A stretch of DNA of 64,000 nucleotides from Hemileia vastatrix (GCA_030280995.1 JASXTE010000004.1:14414501-14478500); one strand, 5' to 3'. Counted from the first letter of the stretch, positions 1 to 12,250 are shown. Numbers and translations: made by a program. The notes: generated by a model not told the origin, from the letters alone.

Positions 1-360
1 CCAGAACTGATGCTTTCTCTTGATTCTATGCATCAGGCTGGGGATTGGTCACCGATGGAGAGCACTGGGGAGGGCCAGAGGGGAGATAAAAGGTGCCAAA
101 AGGAGGAGAATTCAGAAGAGGGAAATATGGATAGCATAGAGAAAGAATTTTGACCCTTGGCCCCACCCAGAAAGTCTCCTGGTGTTTTTTTATCATCAGT
201 AGTCTTTCCACAAGAACTTCCAATTTATTTTATGCTAAGTTTCAGGACATGGAGAGGCGCTGGAAGAAGAGGAGGAACTGGAACACAATGCAACAGCATG
301 GAATATATCCACCAAGATTTCAGCAAAGGCCAAGTCCTCAAAGCCAAAAAAAAGCCTTAA

Positions 361-1740
361 TGAAATGTTCCCTGAAGCTTATTGGGAATTTTTACCACTG
401 TTTGAAGATGGAGAAGTCAAGACCCTGCAACCTCATCAACCATACCACTTCACCATTGATCTGATCCCAGGTGAAACACCTCAATTCAGCCAAATAATCC
501 CATTATCAATCTTGGAGTCAAAAGTTCTAAAGGATTAGATTGATGAAAATCTAAAAAATAGTTTTATTAGAGAATGAAAATATCCCTGGGCTTCCCTGTT
601 ATATTTGCAGGAAAAAAGGATGGGTGATTAAGACCTTGTTTGCATTTCAGAAGTTTAAATGCGCTGACAGTAAAGAACAGATATCCCCTCTATAAAATAG
701 TGAGCTAATTGATAGTCTTCCAGGTGCAGAGATCTTCATGTCTCTAGATCTTAGGGAAGGTTACCACAACATACATGTAAAAGAAGGTGATGAACAAAAA
801 CTGGCATTCTGCACTAAATTTGGTCATTTTGAATGGTTGGGTCCATGTAATGGGCCTGTCACCTTCCAACACTTCACCAACAGCATCTTAAAAGATGGAA
901 TAGGTATAGATGTGGCAATAAACCTGGAAAACATCTTGATTTACTCCAGATCAATGGAGGAACACCATATACATGTGAAAAACTGTTTTCAGCACTTGAG
1001 GGAGGCCCAAGTATGGTTAAAACTGGAGAAATGTGTCTTTTCAGTAGGTGAAATTCCCTACCTGGGTATGATCATATCAAAGAATATGTTTCAAATAGAC
1101 AAGGAGAAAGTTAAGGCAGTACCTGAGTGGCTGACACCAGCTTCAGTAAAGGAGCCCCAGTCATTTCTAGGCTTTACAAACTTTTACTTCCAGTTTATTG
1201 AAAATTACTCTCACATTTTCCAACCATTTCACAACCTCACAAAGAAGTAAGTCAAGTTTATCTGGACTGGTAGCCAACAAGATGCATTTAACTACCTGAA
1301 AATACAATTTGTGACAGCCCTTATTCTTGAAATACCTGAATCATTGAAGCCATTTTTATTTGAATGCAACTGCACAGATTTTGCACTAGGTGCAGTATTA
1401 TCCCAATACAATGCTGAAAATGTTCTGCACCTGGTAGCATATTTGTCATAACACTTCTAAGCACCAAATTGAACTATGAAATATATGATAAGGAATTGTT
1501 GGCACTAGTTGAAGTAGTACGAGCCTGGCACCACTATTTGGAAGGAGTGCCTCACAGAATACAAGCTATTATTTACATGGATCATAAAAACTTTGAAACC
1601 TTCCTGACCACTAAAATGTTGACTTGCCCTCAAGAACGCTGGGTAGAAATTCTAGGTAGAATATATTTTGTTGTTATTTTTTGACCAGGGAGGAAAGGCC
1701 TCAAACCTGATCCACTGTCACAACATCCTGACTTGCATCC
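361..1740 (+). pseudogene. Ty3 reverse transcriptase and RNase H, decayed
   Basis: The RT leader reads PEAYWEFLPLFEDGEVKTL then PGETPQF in one frame from about 365, the usual start of a chromovirus RT. It then breaks at stops near 536 and 576. The core ORF 738-1250 reads SLDLREGYHNI, then the active-site strand as NLENILIYS where the family has YxDDILIYS. Both catalytic aspartates are therefore replaced, which predicts a dead enzyme. The connection domain (FLGFTNFYFQFI) and RNase H (CNCTDFALGAVLSQ, then YDKELLALVEVVRAWHHYLEG) follow to about 1740 in shifted frames with stops near 1450 and 1683. The product would have been cleaved from a Gag-Pol precursor and would have copied the element's RNA in cytoplasmic particles. 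Confidence 0.85.
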
Positions 1741-3111
1741 AGAACCAGGCCAGCTACATACTGTTGGTGCAACATTATTGAGGGGGACCTCAAAGAAGAG
1801 GTAATCCTAGAAGAGGTGTAATTAAAAGATGGTTATTTTATGTAATGGGTAAGGAGGGGGCAGGAATAGGATGAAGGAGTGCAGGAGCTGTTGAAGGCGC
1901 TATTATTAAAGGAGGTATTGGTAAGGAAAAGATTGGAGGAGTATCACCTGGAAGGGGGAGCACTGTATTAGAATGGGAGGATAGTGGTTCCAAATGATGA
2001 AGAGCTCAAGAGACAAGTGATCAAATCAAGTGATGATTCCACAATAGAAGGACAGACAGGAAAGCTGAATACTGCAGAGCTTGTGAATTGAAACTTTTAC
2101 TGGAAATCCATGAAGGAATATATCCAGTGCTATGTAGTGGCATGTAGCTCTTGCCAGAGAAACAAGGTTAGACCAACAACAACACCACTGGCCCCACAAA
2201 ACATTTCCAAAAAACAATGGAAAGAGTTCTCCCATGATCTAATTGTGGAGTTACCCAAGTCTCAAGAAAAGAATGCAATCCTCACAGTAGTTGACTGCAG
2301 CACTAAGATGGTTCACTTTAATCCTACTACTACAAAGGTTACATCAGAGGGTATTTTAGACTTAATGGTGGTGCATTTCTGGAAGTTACATGGACTACCC
2401 AACAGTATAGTATCAAACTGGGCAAGTAATTTTAACTCTAAGTTGTTAAAATCAATGAATGGGAAACTAAACATTAAGCCCATTCTTTTAACAGCATGTA
2501 ATCTATAGATTGATGGTAAATATGAGATAGTTAACAGAACAATTGAAAAATACTTGTGCTACTTCATTAAGTATCAGCAAGATGATTGGGTGCAGCTACT
2601 ACCATTGGACAAACTATCATACAACAACCAGAAACATGCAGAAACAGGAATTTCCTCATTTTATTCCAAATATGGATATCACCCAACATTCTCAGTTGGT
2701 ACTACACCCACTTTACAAGTTCCAGAAGCTGAAGAGCAAATTCAGAATATACTGAGTAAATTTCAGGAGTTAGAAGCAGCTCTTAGGCTATCCCAAAAGT
2801 CAACGAAGTGCCACATTGATCAAGGGAAGAATCAATATTGGGTGTTAGAGGTAGGTGACAAGATCTGGCTAGCCTTACATTTCCTTTCCACATTGTGCCC
2901 AAGTTCCAAGTTAGATCACAAGAAAGTAGGCCCATTTAAGATCAAAAATAAGGTATCTGACTCACCATACAAACTGGAGTTACCCATCTCAATGAAACAA
3001 GTGCACCCAGTGTTCAACATTTCATTACTCACAAGGTGCCAAGAAGATACAATGCCAGAGCACCCAGAAGAACCAACAGTGCAAGTCTATATGGAAAATG
3101 AAGAGGATTTT
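1741..3111 (+). pseudogene. Ty3 integrase, decayed
   Basis: The zinc-binding head is at 2023-2170. The CSSCQRNK cysteine pair is present, but both histidines of the HHCC site are replaced (DDST...EGQTG in place of H...AGHPG), and a stop precedes NFYWKSM. In the catalytic core the first aspartate stands in SHDLIVELPKS, the second is replaced (IVSNWASNF where IVSD is normal), and the glutamate survives in YEIVNRTIE. The core is split between ORFs 2110-2508 and 2554-3114. The tail carries the GPF-type motif (HKKVGPFKIKNKV) and HPVFNISLL. Bases 1741-2020 between RNase H and integrase hold no readable domain. The enzyme would have joined cDNA to chromosomes; this copy cannot. Confidence 0.85.
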
Positions 3112-3282
3112 TAGACTGAAAAGTTTATTTCTAAATGGGTGTACAAGGGAAAAATTCAGTATTTGGTGCACTGGAAAGGTTATGGAGTAGGGCGCAGGTC
3201 ATGGGAGCCATTTGTGAACTTGTAAATTTCTAAGGAGAAGGTGAAAGAGTTTGATAAGGAGTTCAGGGAGAAGGAGGGGTAA
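3112..3282 (+). pseudogene. Chromodomain at the integrase C terminus
   Basis: After a TAG at 3112-3114 the same frame continues with KFISKWVYKGKIQYLVHWKGY and then RRSWEPFVNL. This is the chromodomain signature (aromatic residues of YLVHWKGY and SWEP). A TAA at 3223 cuts the final helix (KVKEFDKEFREKEG), and the natural end is TAA 3280-3282. Chromodomains of chromoviruses steer integration to modified histones, classically H3K9-methylated heterochromatin. The frame is otherwise intact, so the two stops are the only visible damage in this segment. Confidence 0.85.
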
Positions 3283-3289
3283 AAGAGGG

Positions 3290-3605
3290 TGTAATGCTAG
3301 GATTTTGTTGAGAGGTAAGGAGGAGGAGAGCTATGGGCCCTATGCATTATAAAGAGGCAGAAGAGTGATTATTTCATGAGGGGGTTATATGGGGAAAGCA
3401 CTGCATAGCTCTCCTCATCAGACAACTAATATAGTAATCCAGTTACTTCTTAGTCTCACTGCTGTATTAGAATAGTCGGTATTGCCTCACTTTTTTGTAA
3501 CCCCAACATATTCAGTCTAGTTAGTCTCACTGCTTAGTAGCATAGTCAGTCCCATCCCAGGCTAGCATCAGTGCTAGTATTAGTCTTCCTTCTAAGGTCC
3601 TAACA
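3290..3605 (+). repeat. 3' LTR of element 1
   Basis: The segment begins TGTAATGCTAGGA and ends TCCTAACA, giving TG...CA ends with a short imperfect inverted repeat. It lies 8 bases after the pol stop, behind a purine-rich tract (3264-3289). A TATAA box stands near 3345. The matching 5' LTR is outside the window, so the 316-bp length is inferred from the ends alone. Confidence 0.7.
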
Positions 3606-3828
3606 CTTAATATCACTTAAGATAAGTATATTATGACCACACTAGCACCTTAATGTGAATTATGGGGCTATGGATAAGCTATTTAAACTAATATAAGTTC
3701 ATATAATAGTATAATAAAAATATATATAAGTATAAAACCCATATTTTTAACTTTTAAGCTTAATGAAATTAAGTTTATTTTATTTTAAACATAAGATGTA
3801 CTCAGTCCTGGGGATAACTAGACTGAAA
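3606..3828 (-). repeat. 3' LTR fragment of element 2
   Basis: This segment matches 11226-11464 over its length: the ATTATGA..ACACTAG..CCT block, the ATGGATAAGCTATTTAA block, and CTCAGTCCTGG near the end. On the minus strand the LTR starts (T)TTCAGTCTAG, a mutated TGTCAGCCTGG as seen in the solo copy at 49410. It stops abruptly at the end of element 1's LTR. Confidence 0.8.
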
Positions 3829-3950
3829 CTCCCTCACTCAAAAAAAAAGAGTGCTAAGACATCTTTATTAATTTTATATTTCTTAATGAAGAGGTGGATA
3901 GATAAAAATTATATAAATTTCTATTCACATATAATGTTTTATTCACAGTA

Positions 3951-5239
3951 TTATTTGGGTTTATATTTTTTAAAGAGATTTTTAAGATCAAAGATTTCAA
4001 TTTTAGGAATCAACTGGTCAAATTCACTTGATTTATTTTTAAACCTTAATAGATACTCAACTCTTCTTTCTTTAGTAAGGTGTCTCTTTTTAGGCATCTT
4101 TTCAATTTCTGCTTTTTCAACTATTTCTTTAGGCTGCTGTTTATGCCTTCCTGAACTTCTTGGAAATATATTACTATGATTAGAATGGTATGCCTTTATA
4201 AAAGAAATAAGGAATACTGGATGTTTTCTATCATATGGTGCATATAATATAACTTCAACAGCATTGTTACCAACCATCTTTTTTACTAAAAATGGTCCAA
4301 TTAATGGATATTTTGATTTAAAATTATCATTTAAATTGAAATTTAGAGTTGAAATAAGGACTAAATCAACCTCTTTTAACATTCATTCTTTATGGTCTTT
4401 ATGCCATTAATACACTCTTAAGCATGCTTTCTGCATAATTGTTGCATTTGAAGAAAAGACTTTGTACCAGTATGGATATCCAATCTTGTTTATATATGAA
4501 TAGTTTTAGAAGAGGTATTAGATACATAACCCAACCATAACTCAAATGGCTTTTTTCCAGTGGCAGAATGTACCATGCTATTGTATGAAAATTCTAGAAT
4601 AGGGATAAGAATTACCCAATCATGTGTGAATTCCTCATTCTATTTAAAGTCAAGACCAAAAGCACAATATCTTCTTATCATATCTTCTAGATTTTGTATA
4701 ATTTTCCATGCCAGTCCATAAGTTTGTGGATGGTGTGCTGTAGGAAGTTTTAATTGACAACCTGAAGCATTGATAAGTGATTTCCAGAACTCAGAAGTAA
4801 ATTTTGGATCTCTTTCTGATACTATTGCATTAGGGAAACCTGCTATAATTGAAATTTGTGTCCAACATCAGAAAGCTAAGTCCCTAGAAGATATCTCTCT
4901 GTTGGTTGGAATAAATTTAAAAATTTTTGTAAACCTATCCACAATTACCCAGAAGGAGTTATAAGTCTTATTTCCTGCTACTTGCAATCCAGTTACAAAT
5001 TCCATGTTAAAAATTTCCCATGGAGCCTTTGGTTTCTCAATTTTTTGTAACAAAACAGCTCTTTCTCCTGTAAATGTTTTAGATTTTTCAAAAGAATCAC
5101 ATGTTCCAACATATTTCTGAAAATCATCAGACAAGTTAGTCCAGAAAGCTGTGTTTTTTACTCTGGTTAATGTTTGATAGAAGTCAAAATGACCAGCCAA
5201 TATATCATCATGAAATATGCTTAACATTAACTCCTTCAT
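3951..5239 (-). pseudogene. Integrase and C-terminal tail of element 2
   Basis: ORF 5239-4868 opens with the zinc-binding head: the two histidines of HDDILAGH are kept, but the second cysteine of the C-x2-C pair is lost (TCDSFEKSK). The three catalytic positions are all changed. The first aspartate is glutamate (FNMEFVTGL), the second is glutamate (VSERDPKF), and the catalytic glutamate is tryptophan (GLAWKIIQ, where GLAERMIQ is usual). ORF 4382-3951 encodes the tail: VDLVLISTLNF, GNNAVEVI, RKHPVFLIS, then a basic chromodomain-like stretch (RRVEYLLRFKN). Frames change between the two ORFs. The protein is recognisable but cannot be active. Confidence 0.85.
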
Positions 5240-5265
5240 TGAAGGGGGAATTAAAATTACATTAC

Positions 5266-6760
5266 TTAATTTTTTCTGTAATATATAAAACCATCCTCAA
5301 CAGAAAATTTTCCTTTTTCCAATGCTTCTCTGTATTTTTTTGGCAATTTTTTTATCAAAGAACTCATTGAAGCATTAGATGGATCATTTAAAATTGTAGT
5401 GAGTTTAATCAAGTAAGGTTCTAAAGCATAATTATCAAGAGTTGATTGCATCAATTCATCCTCAATGTTTACAATATAAATTCCATAAATGTTAATTATC
5501 TCTGTATCAGGAACATTAGCTAGATTATCATCATTATGAGGTAGAGGTACTCTAGATAGCAAATCTACATTATAGTGTATTGTTCCTGCTCTATGTGTAA
5601 TTGACATCCTCCATCTATTCTCTTGTACAGACTATTGCTATCTAAGCATGTGCATATTAGGAGTTTTCATGTTCAAGATTGACTTAACTGCACTACAGTC
5701 AGTTATCAACTCAAATTTTTGGTCCTCAAGGTAGTTATGTAGCTCCTCAAGAGAAATATCACTGTCAAAAATTCAAGTTGAGTAGCAACATATTTCAATT
5801 CACTGATTCTTATAGTTCTTGAAATATGACAGATTACTACTTCTGACCTTTTCCTTTCAATGAGTTTTTTTTGATGCAAGGCAGTACCCAAAACAAGAAA
5901 ACTTGCATTAGTATACAAGACAAAGGTAAGGAGAAATCTGGTAATCCCAATATAGGAGCTCTCATCAGGAATTCTTTTAACTTATCAAAATCTGTTGTCT
6001 TTGATTATTCCAAATGAAAGATTCTGATTTTGTTATTAGTGTCATCAAGGGTGCAGAAATAAATTGGGAGTTTTTTATATATTGTCTAAAATAACCACTC
6101 ATACCAAGAAAAGATTTTAAATCCTTAACATTTTGAGGAATTTCAATATTCTTGATTTCAGAAACATTGTTTTGGTGAACACATATTTGTAAGCCAGATA
6201 CAATATGACCAAGCATCTTTAAAGACTCAAAACTAAATTAAAATTTGCTCCTTGAAAGGGTCATTTTTATTTCATCCATTTTTTGAAATAGCTTCTTTAA
6301 ATGGACTAAGTGTCCATCATATGTTTTAGAGAACACTATGATGTCATAAATGTATGCTATTAAGCATCCTTCAATAAATTCATTATGGAATGTCTTGTCC
6401 ATTAGCTTCTGAAATACTGCAGGAACATTTTTTTGGTCCAAATGTCATCCTGGCATATTTTTAAATTCCCATATGAGTTTTTATCAACAAAAATTTTTGT
6501 AAGATCTTCTCAAAAGGATTTTTATGGTACCCTTTACTTCCATCTAAGCAGCTTATATACTTAGCATCTTTCAGGGTAGAATGTATAGAGGCAATCTTTG
6601 CAAGAGGTAAATATTATCCACAGTGAATGTGTTTAATGCTCTATAACCACTACACAGTCTTTTCCATTCTTTCTCATAATAAATAAGAACTGGTGATATC
6701 ACACAATATTTTAGTGTAGTTTCTACCTTTTCAATAATGTTCATGTTTAACAACATTTAC
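5266..6760 (-). pseudogene. Reverse transcriptase and RNase H of element 2
   Basis: Pieces in order on the minus strand are: RT entry (6756-6571, with RLCSGYRALNTFTVDN), RT palm (6441-6238), the connection (6216-5977, SFLGMSGYFRQYIKN), RNase H (5918-5706, ALHQKKLIER and ISELKYVATQLEFL), and the RNase H-integrase linker (5607-5266, SRVPLPHNDDN). The palm motif reads AYIYDIIVFS, so the first catalytic aspartate of YxDD has become tyrosine. Each piece lies in its own frame, separated by stops or indels. The linker region is the site where element 3 carries a MITE at 19247-19444. Confidence 0.85.
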
Positions 6761-6781
6761 ATATTTTTTTCTATGTCCTTC

Positions 6782-7599
6782 CTATTCAATGGTAAAGCAG
6801 GGTATGGGTTTTTTCAAAATAAGGCTAATAGGAATATTATCCAGTTCACAGATTAAACTAATTTTCATTTCATGATCATTCACAAGGACAAGTTCCTTTG
6901 TCCCATGTGCAAAATCCATAGGAAATGCTTTTATTAAATCCAAAATATTTATTTTTTTCTCAGTTTCATTTATCTGAGCACCAAACAATGCTTTGGAAAT
7001 TTTTGTTTCCAGACATTACATCTTATTGTTTTTTCTTCTTTTGTAAGGAATTTCTACTTCTGACTCAATGTTCAAGACTTTGTTAAAAGAATTTATTTTA
7101 AACTTTCTTTTACCATTCATGCAAATTGTAAAACAATTATTAGAGGGGTCAAATTTCACACCAAAATTTGTCAGAATTTCATTACCAATGATAAAACAGC
7201 TACTAAAATTAGTATTATGAATTACTACAAAGTCAAAATTTAATTTTACATAACCATGTTGATGTTTGAAGAGAAAAGGAGCTTTGTATTTACCAATGGG
7301 AAGTAGTACTGATCCAAGTACTCTCAATTTTTTCTCGGAAGGGTTTCAAGCTTTGATTTATATTCACTATCAATTTTCTGTAATGTATATGCAGAAACAT
7401 TAGAACCAGAAGCTCCTGAGTCTAAATCTATATTTACAGTTTCTCCATAAATTATTGCTGGAACCATGATAAGTGTCATTCTTAAGTTATCAACTTGTAT
7501 ATCTTTAATGATCTCAGAATCTTCAAAACTAATTAAGGATATCTTTGAGTCCATACTTAATATTGGATTTTCAAAGATGGACATATCGTCTTCCAACAT
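6782..7599 (-). pseudogene. Retroviral-type aspartic protease of element 2
   Basis: ORF 7599-7324 holds the retropepsin active-site loop VNIDLDSGASGSNVSAYTL with the DSGA triad intact. ORF 7327-7016 follows with FVVIHNTNFSSCFIIGNEIL, a typical flap/C-terminal strand region of rust Ty3 proteases, and 6988-6782 continues toward RT. The protease would release Gag and Pol proteins. Adjacent ORFs overlap by four bases in different frames, so at least one frameshift lies near 7325. Confidence 0.7.
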
Positions 7600-7689
7600 A
7601 TAGACTTCATTTTCATCAATGTATGAGGTATTACTGTCACAATCACTTGAATCTTTAACTTTTTCTGTCTCATGATCAGACTCTTTCTA

Positions 7690-8480
7690 ATTTTCAACAA
7701 CATTTATATTTTTTCAACACTTGTGACCTTTGATCCAAGGCTTATTGCACTTATAAAAATATTTGTCTCATACATTTTAGGTACTACATGTGCAGTAGTT
7801 TTTTTCCGCTTTTCCTGAGGTGGTTTTAAATTTTAAATCTTTATAGGTTCATTATTCTGTTTATAAGTGTTCCACCTTGCCTCATACTTATGGTTTAATA
7901 GTATTTCACTACAAATATTAATAAAATCAGAATATTCATTAACCATTATTCTTATAGATACAAAAATGTCTCTGATAGATATAGGGAACTTATATATTAT
8001 TTTTTCTTTCCATAATTTAAAATCTATATTTGGTTCAATGGCTTTTCATATCTTATTTAAATTCATGAAAAATACCATTGGTTTTTCTCTATTCAACAGA
8101 TTATACCTTTTTTTATCATATAATATTTTCTGAGTTAGTCCAAATTTAGACCCTCCAAATTTTTTTTCAATTTGTTTTTTCCATTTAGCCCAAGAGTAAT
8201 CTTTACCCTCACTTAATACAGCTTCAAACCATCATAAAATAACATCTCTAAATAATGAAATTAGTTTTGATGTTATTTATTCATATGGTAACTTATATGA
8301 GAATTTTAAATTGTCAATTATTTGAATAAAATTTTTCCAATAAGAGCTGGATTCACCATCATAAGTTGGGTACTAATCAATTTCTGGCCAATTTTTCTGA
8401 TTGGATTTAATCTCACTAATCCTGGGAAAATTTAATAACTCATTTGCTTTATATAAATGGTCTTGTTTTTCCTCCTGTAC
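7690..8480 (-). pseudogene. Gag of element 2 with degenerate zinc knuckle
   Basis: On the minus strand a frame through 8270-7850 reads WFEAVLSEGKDYSWAKWKK, then FGLTQKILYDKKRY, ending EARWNTYKQNNEPIKI. This is the capsid-like block of rust Ty3 Gag. A TGA stands after NLNKI where a tryptophan would fit. A zinc knuckle of the type C-x2-C-x2-PW-x2-GH-x-C lies at about 7700-7760 as YKCNKPWIKGHKC, with its first cysteine lost. The start of gag is not clear and probably lies to the right, between 8500 and 9500. The protein would have formed the particle shell and bound RNA. Confidence 0.7.
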
Positions 8481-10038
8481 AGATTTGTGACTCACATTTG
8501 TTCTTTCATATTTGAAATTTCTACCATATGTTTTCCCTTTAAGTGGAAATGTTAATGATTGAGATTAATTTTTGAAAATGAAAGGATTATTATTAAACTG
8601 CATGTACTTTTGATTAACTTGACTCATTAGTAGATTAGAAGCTTCAATATGAGCTTTAGTTAACCTTTGAAACAAATCTGAGACAGTTTGATGTTTTTTT
8701 TTGCAAAAGATAATTTTGTTCTTAATTCATATTTTAATAAATGTTCTTCAAAAAATATTTCTTACTCACTGAATTTGTTTGAGAGCTAACTATGTTTATT
8801 ACCAAAAAAATCATGCTTAAGGGTCAGAGCCAAATGTTGCTTCTCTAATTAATTGTCTCTTTTTTCCAATTGAGATATATTCAATGTTAAGGATGAAATT
8901 GTTTCACTAGTGAGCTTAATTTCCTTTCCTCACACTCAGACATTCTACTCCATAATGTTGAAAAAATTCTATCAAGAGTTTGGTTTTTATTAAAATACTC
9001 AACATCTTTCTTTTCACACACTTCACTGTTTGGTGAAGTCTCATCTCACATTTATGTGGTAGAGACTGAGGTTTAACTGTAATATTATCATAAATATTAC
9101 TATTTTTATTGACAAAATATAAATCAGGTTTAGCTTATTCACAGCCCAATTGTCTTAAGTCCTCCTAAATTTTTTGTGCATATTTTTTTATCAATTAAAA
9201 TATCTACATTGTAATAATCAGTATTATGTAAAAATTTAGAAGGTGATTAACATACCAAGGGATGGGAGAAAGCCCTGATTTTTGGCACTTTACCTATGGC
9301 TTGTAAGGGTGATTGGAATTTTTATGATGAGGAGCTGGATCCTTGTTGCAATTGTGACTGGCCCACTATTGATGAGTACAATCTCACCTCCATTTTTCTA
9401 CCAAAATCTTGTCTTGGGACTGACCTGATCTTCCTGTGGTAGGATGTGGATGGTTTTTCTGTATTCCTTTCAGCTCTTACAGAGTGTGACTCAATTTCTG
9501 GAACCCTAACCTGCAATTGTTCTCTATTTTCTCCCCCTCTTTGATGATTGAAGACTTAGATTCTTCCAGATTAAGGACTTGTTTGGCCAAGTGGGACAGT
9601 TGATCCTGAAGAGGAGGTGATCTCTTCTTTATAGCTCCCTTTATTATAAAGCTGTCCTATTCCTCTATTTTTAAATTTTTTGGTTGAGGGTAGGATTGTC
9701 CTTCAAAGGTTATGTCCTAGTAGATTTTAATTAGCTTTAGACCTGGTATTAAATGCAATTCTATCACTTACATTTTCCTGTGGAGCACTCATGATGTCTG
9801 AAATAACTCTTTAAATATCCCTAAAAAAGGGAAAACCTGCATGGTGGTCAGTAGACAAAAATATTAGTAATTTAAATACTAACAAAATAAATGGAGCTTA
9901 CCCTTTATTTATTTATTTTAAATAAAATTTAATAAAACTCAAAAAAATCTATCAAAATTTATATAATAAGTTTATCTAGACTTATAGAATAGTGAGAAAT
10001 TATCTTACCAAGATTTCAACAAATGCCACCTTAATTGG
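8481..10038 (-). other. Gag N-terminal part and leader of element 2, mostly unreadable
   Basis: This stretch lies between the recognisable gag and the right LTR. A 64-codon minus ORF at 9516-9322 (RKIRSVPRQDFGRKMEVRL, serine-rich end) may be a remnant of the Gag N terminus or leader peptide. I cannot support more than that. Bases 9830-10038 are very AT-rich. Confidence 0.4.
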
Positions 10039-11464
10039 GTGTTATATTAGTGGCCAAATACCAAGTAAAATTATGTTTAAATTGGGTACAGTTACTACTG
10101 TAAATACCTAATTTTTATTAAATAAAAATTAGTAAGATTATTATAAGGGTTCTTTTCAGAAATAAATGAGCTATTATGACCCACTAATGTGCTTCAAACC
10201 CAAATATTTAGTATATAGGAGCTATAATAAAATTAAATTCAATTCCTAAGGTTATACCAAAATAATAAGTAGTAAATTAGGAAAGAACCTCATTTTTAAG
10301 TGTATGCTAGTGAATAAGTATGATTTAATAGTAAATAGTAAATTCCCAACTAATTAATAATAAAATATTTATAAATTAAACCACAGGGAAAGATTAATAA
10401 GACTATTATACTTAATTGTTAACTCACAATATTTGGATTGGTGTGTGCTAGTGGTGGAAAATAGACTAATAAAATATACTTATAGATAGTATAAAGATAA
10501 AATCAAATTTATAAGGGCTTTATAATATATTTTTATATGATAACAATTGTTTCTAATTGTTTAATTGATGTGTAGTAAGTAAGTGATGTCCAATAACCAG
10601 TTAGATCCCCCTTTATATATACCAAAATCTACTGGAGTGCACAGAACTTCAGTGAAAATGATTCCACTGCTATCCCCAGAAATTAAAGAACTCTGAGGGC
10701 CCATAACCTCCCCATGGCTCCCACTTCAAGCAGTTTCATGAACCAGACATTCAGTTTGTGCCCTCCATTACAATTAATGATATCATAAAACCATACCAGC
10801 AATAGAAAAACAGATAAAAGCAGATACCATAAAGGAAACAAGTAAAATAAATCATCTAAAAAGAATAAAATGAGACACAAAAGATATAAAGAGAAAATAA
10901 TTTTTCAAGAACCCTAGTAACATTCCCAAGCCTTCAAATTGACCCAGTAATAGTATCCCAGCACATAAATCCTTGAAAATCCATTGAAGGAAGCAGATTA
11001 AGTTGTCCACAGTGGATATATGCATATGTAAAAAGAGTGTATGCTTGTTTAGGCATGGTGAATCCATTGAATACATGCATATGACCTAAAATAAGTGAAA
11101 AAAAAATCATATAGGTTATGTAGAGTTTTAACCTTACATATAGTCCTATATATACATAGTATAACTTCATATTTAACTGAATTTGAAGTTGATACATACA
11201 TATAAGCATATGTATGTGTCTAATTACTTAATATTACTTAAGATAAGTATATTATGACAACACTAGAACCTCAATGAGTACTTTGGGGCCATGGATAAGC
11301 TATTTAATTTAATATAAGTCCATATTATAGTATAATAAATATATATATAAGTTTAATAACCATATATATAAGTATCGTACCCATAAATTTTACGATTAAT
11401 TAAATTAAGGCTATCTCATTTTCAGCATAATAAATACTCAGTCCTGGAAGTACCTAGGCTGAAA
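10039..11464 (-). repeat. 5' LTR of element 2
   Basis: On the minus strand it begins near 11464 (TTTCAGCCTAG, a mutated TGTCAGCC) and ends with ATAACA at 10039. A TATATATAAAG box lies on the minus strand at 10608-10618. The U3 end is repeated at 3606-3828, and the whole resembles the solo LTR at 48061-49410, which also has a minus-strand TATAAAAGG box. The inner boundary at 10039 is less certain than the outer one. Confidence 0.6.
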
Positions 11465-12250
11465 GTTTTTTTGAGGTCTATGTATAAATAATGATCATTT
11501 TTGTATTTTTAAAGTAATTAATTAAATATTGTTCAGTTTCTATCCCAGGGAAGCTTCTCTCTGAAAAAGAAACAAGCACTTAAATTACCAGCATGGTTTA
11601 GAGGTATGGCAAATATTTATTCTGATTTATTGGATTAATGGTTTATCAAGATTTAAAATAGTAAGGAGTATAATAACTATAGTAGCAACTCAAAGGTATT
11701 AATAAAATATAAATAAAAAATATATTTAAAAATTTTATTTAAAGTTTAATAATATAAAGTAAAAACAACTTAAAAGATGTAAATAAAAACTTCTCACCTC
11801 TCTTATCAAGCTATTTTTATAGACAAAAACTTTACTTGAAAGTAGACCAAAAGTAAAAGAGAGAGAGAAAACATCAAATAACTAAGTACAGGGAAAAGTT
11901 CAAGAAAATGGCAAATAAAATTAAATAAATGAGTAATCAGAATAGTACCAAAAAATATGTGATCCTTTCAACCAATACTGAATAAATAGTTTCCCACTAC
12001 AGGTTTATAGCTCCCATTTCACTAAAATAGATAATGTATTAATTCCCACTCAGGGATAAGATTCAACTGTCACTCAATTATTCAATTAAACTCTCACCCA
12101 AAGAATACTCAAGTCAGTATTAGTATTTTGGTGCATCAAATTAATAAGTTTTATTGTGAGTTTTTTAATTGATAATATTGAGTCCCACTTAAGTTTTATT
12201 GGCTAAATTGAACTAAGTATTTTGTACTTACATTCAACACCTGTCTGACA
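11465..12250 (-). repeat. 3' LTR of element 3
   Basis: On the minus strand it starts TGTCAGACAGGTG right after a purine stretch (GTGAGGAAG, 12251-12259), as a 3' LTR should. About 600 bp of it (11580-12200) recur at 41560-42155: TGGTTTATCAAGATTTAAAAT, AGGTTTATAGCTCCCAT, and TTAATAAGTTTTATTGTGAG are shared blocks. The left end is taken at the boundary with element 2's LTR and may be off by tens of bases. Confidence 0.65.

Larger units (their letters stand above)
1..3605 (+). mobile_element. Partial Ty3/gypsy chromovirus (element 1), 5' part outside window
   Basis: The plus strand carries the order expected of a Ty3/gypsy chromovirus: end of protease/spacer, reverse transcriptase, RNase H, integrase, chromodomain, polypurine-rich stretch and LTR. 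The 5' LTR, gag and most of protease would lie left of base 1. The coding part is decayed by several stops and frameshifts and by replaced catalytic residues, so it is not autonomous. The LTR ends at 3605, where sequence of a different LTR family (element 2) begins at once. This suggests element 1 jumped into that LTR. Bases 1-360 probably hold the protease-RT spacer, but I see no diagnostic motif there. Confidence 0.85.
3606..11464 (-). mobile_element. Ty3/gypsy retrotransposon (element 2), decayed, reading leftward
   Basis: Read on the minus strand, the order is LTR (11464-10039), leader, gag, protease, RT, RNase H, integrase, truncated LTR (3828-3606). The last 230 bp of the right LTR clearly repeat at 3606-3828 in the same orientation, including the GGACTGAGTA block near the LTR start. 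The family is the one that dominates rust genomes, and element 3 is a relative. Many stops and frameshifts are present and every catalytic centre except the protease triad is altered, so the copy is old. The missing rest of the left LTR is expected beyond element 1, left of the window. Confidence 0.8.

Noticed and set aside
3763..4179. 138-residue plus-strand ORF at the left end of element 2
   Set aside because: It is the complement of the integrase tail read from 4382 to 3951, which has clear family motifs.
10683..11209. Chain of hydrophobic minus-strand ORFs in the LTR of element 2
   Set aside because: They overlap the U3/promoter part of the LTR, and the other LTR copies do not keep the frames.
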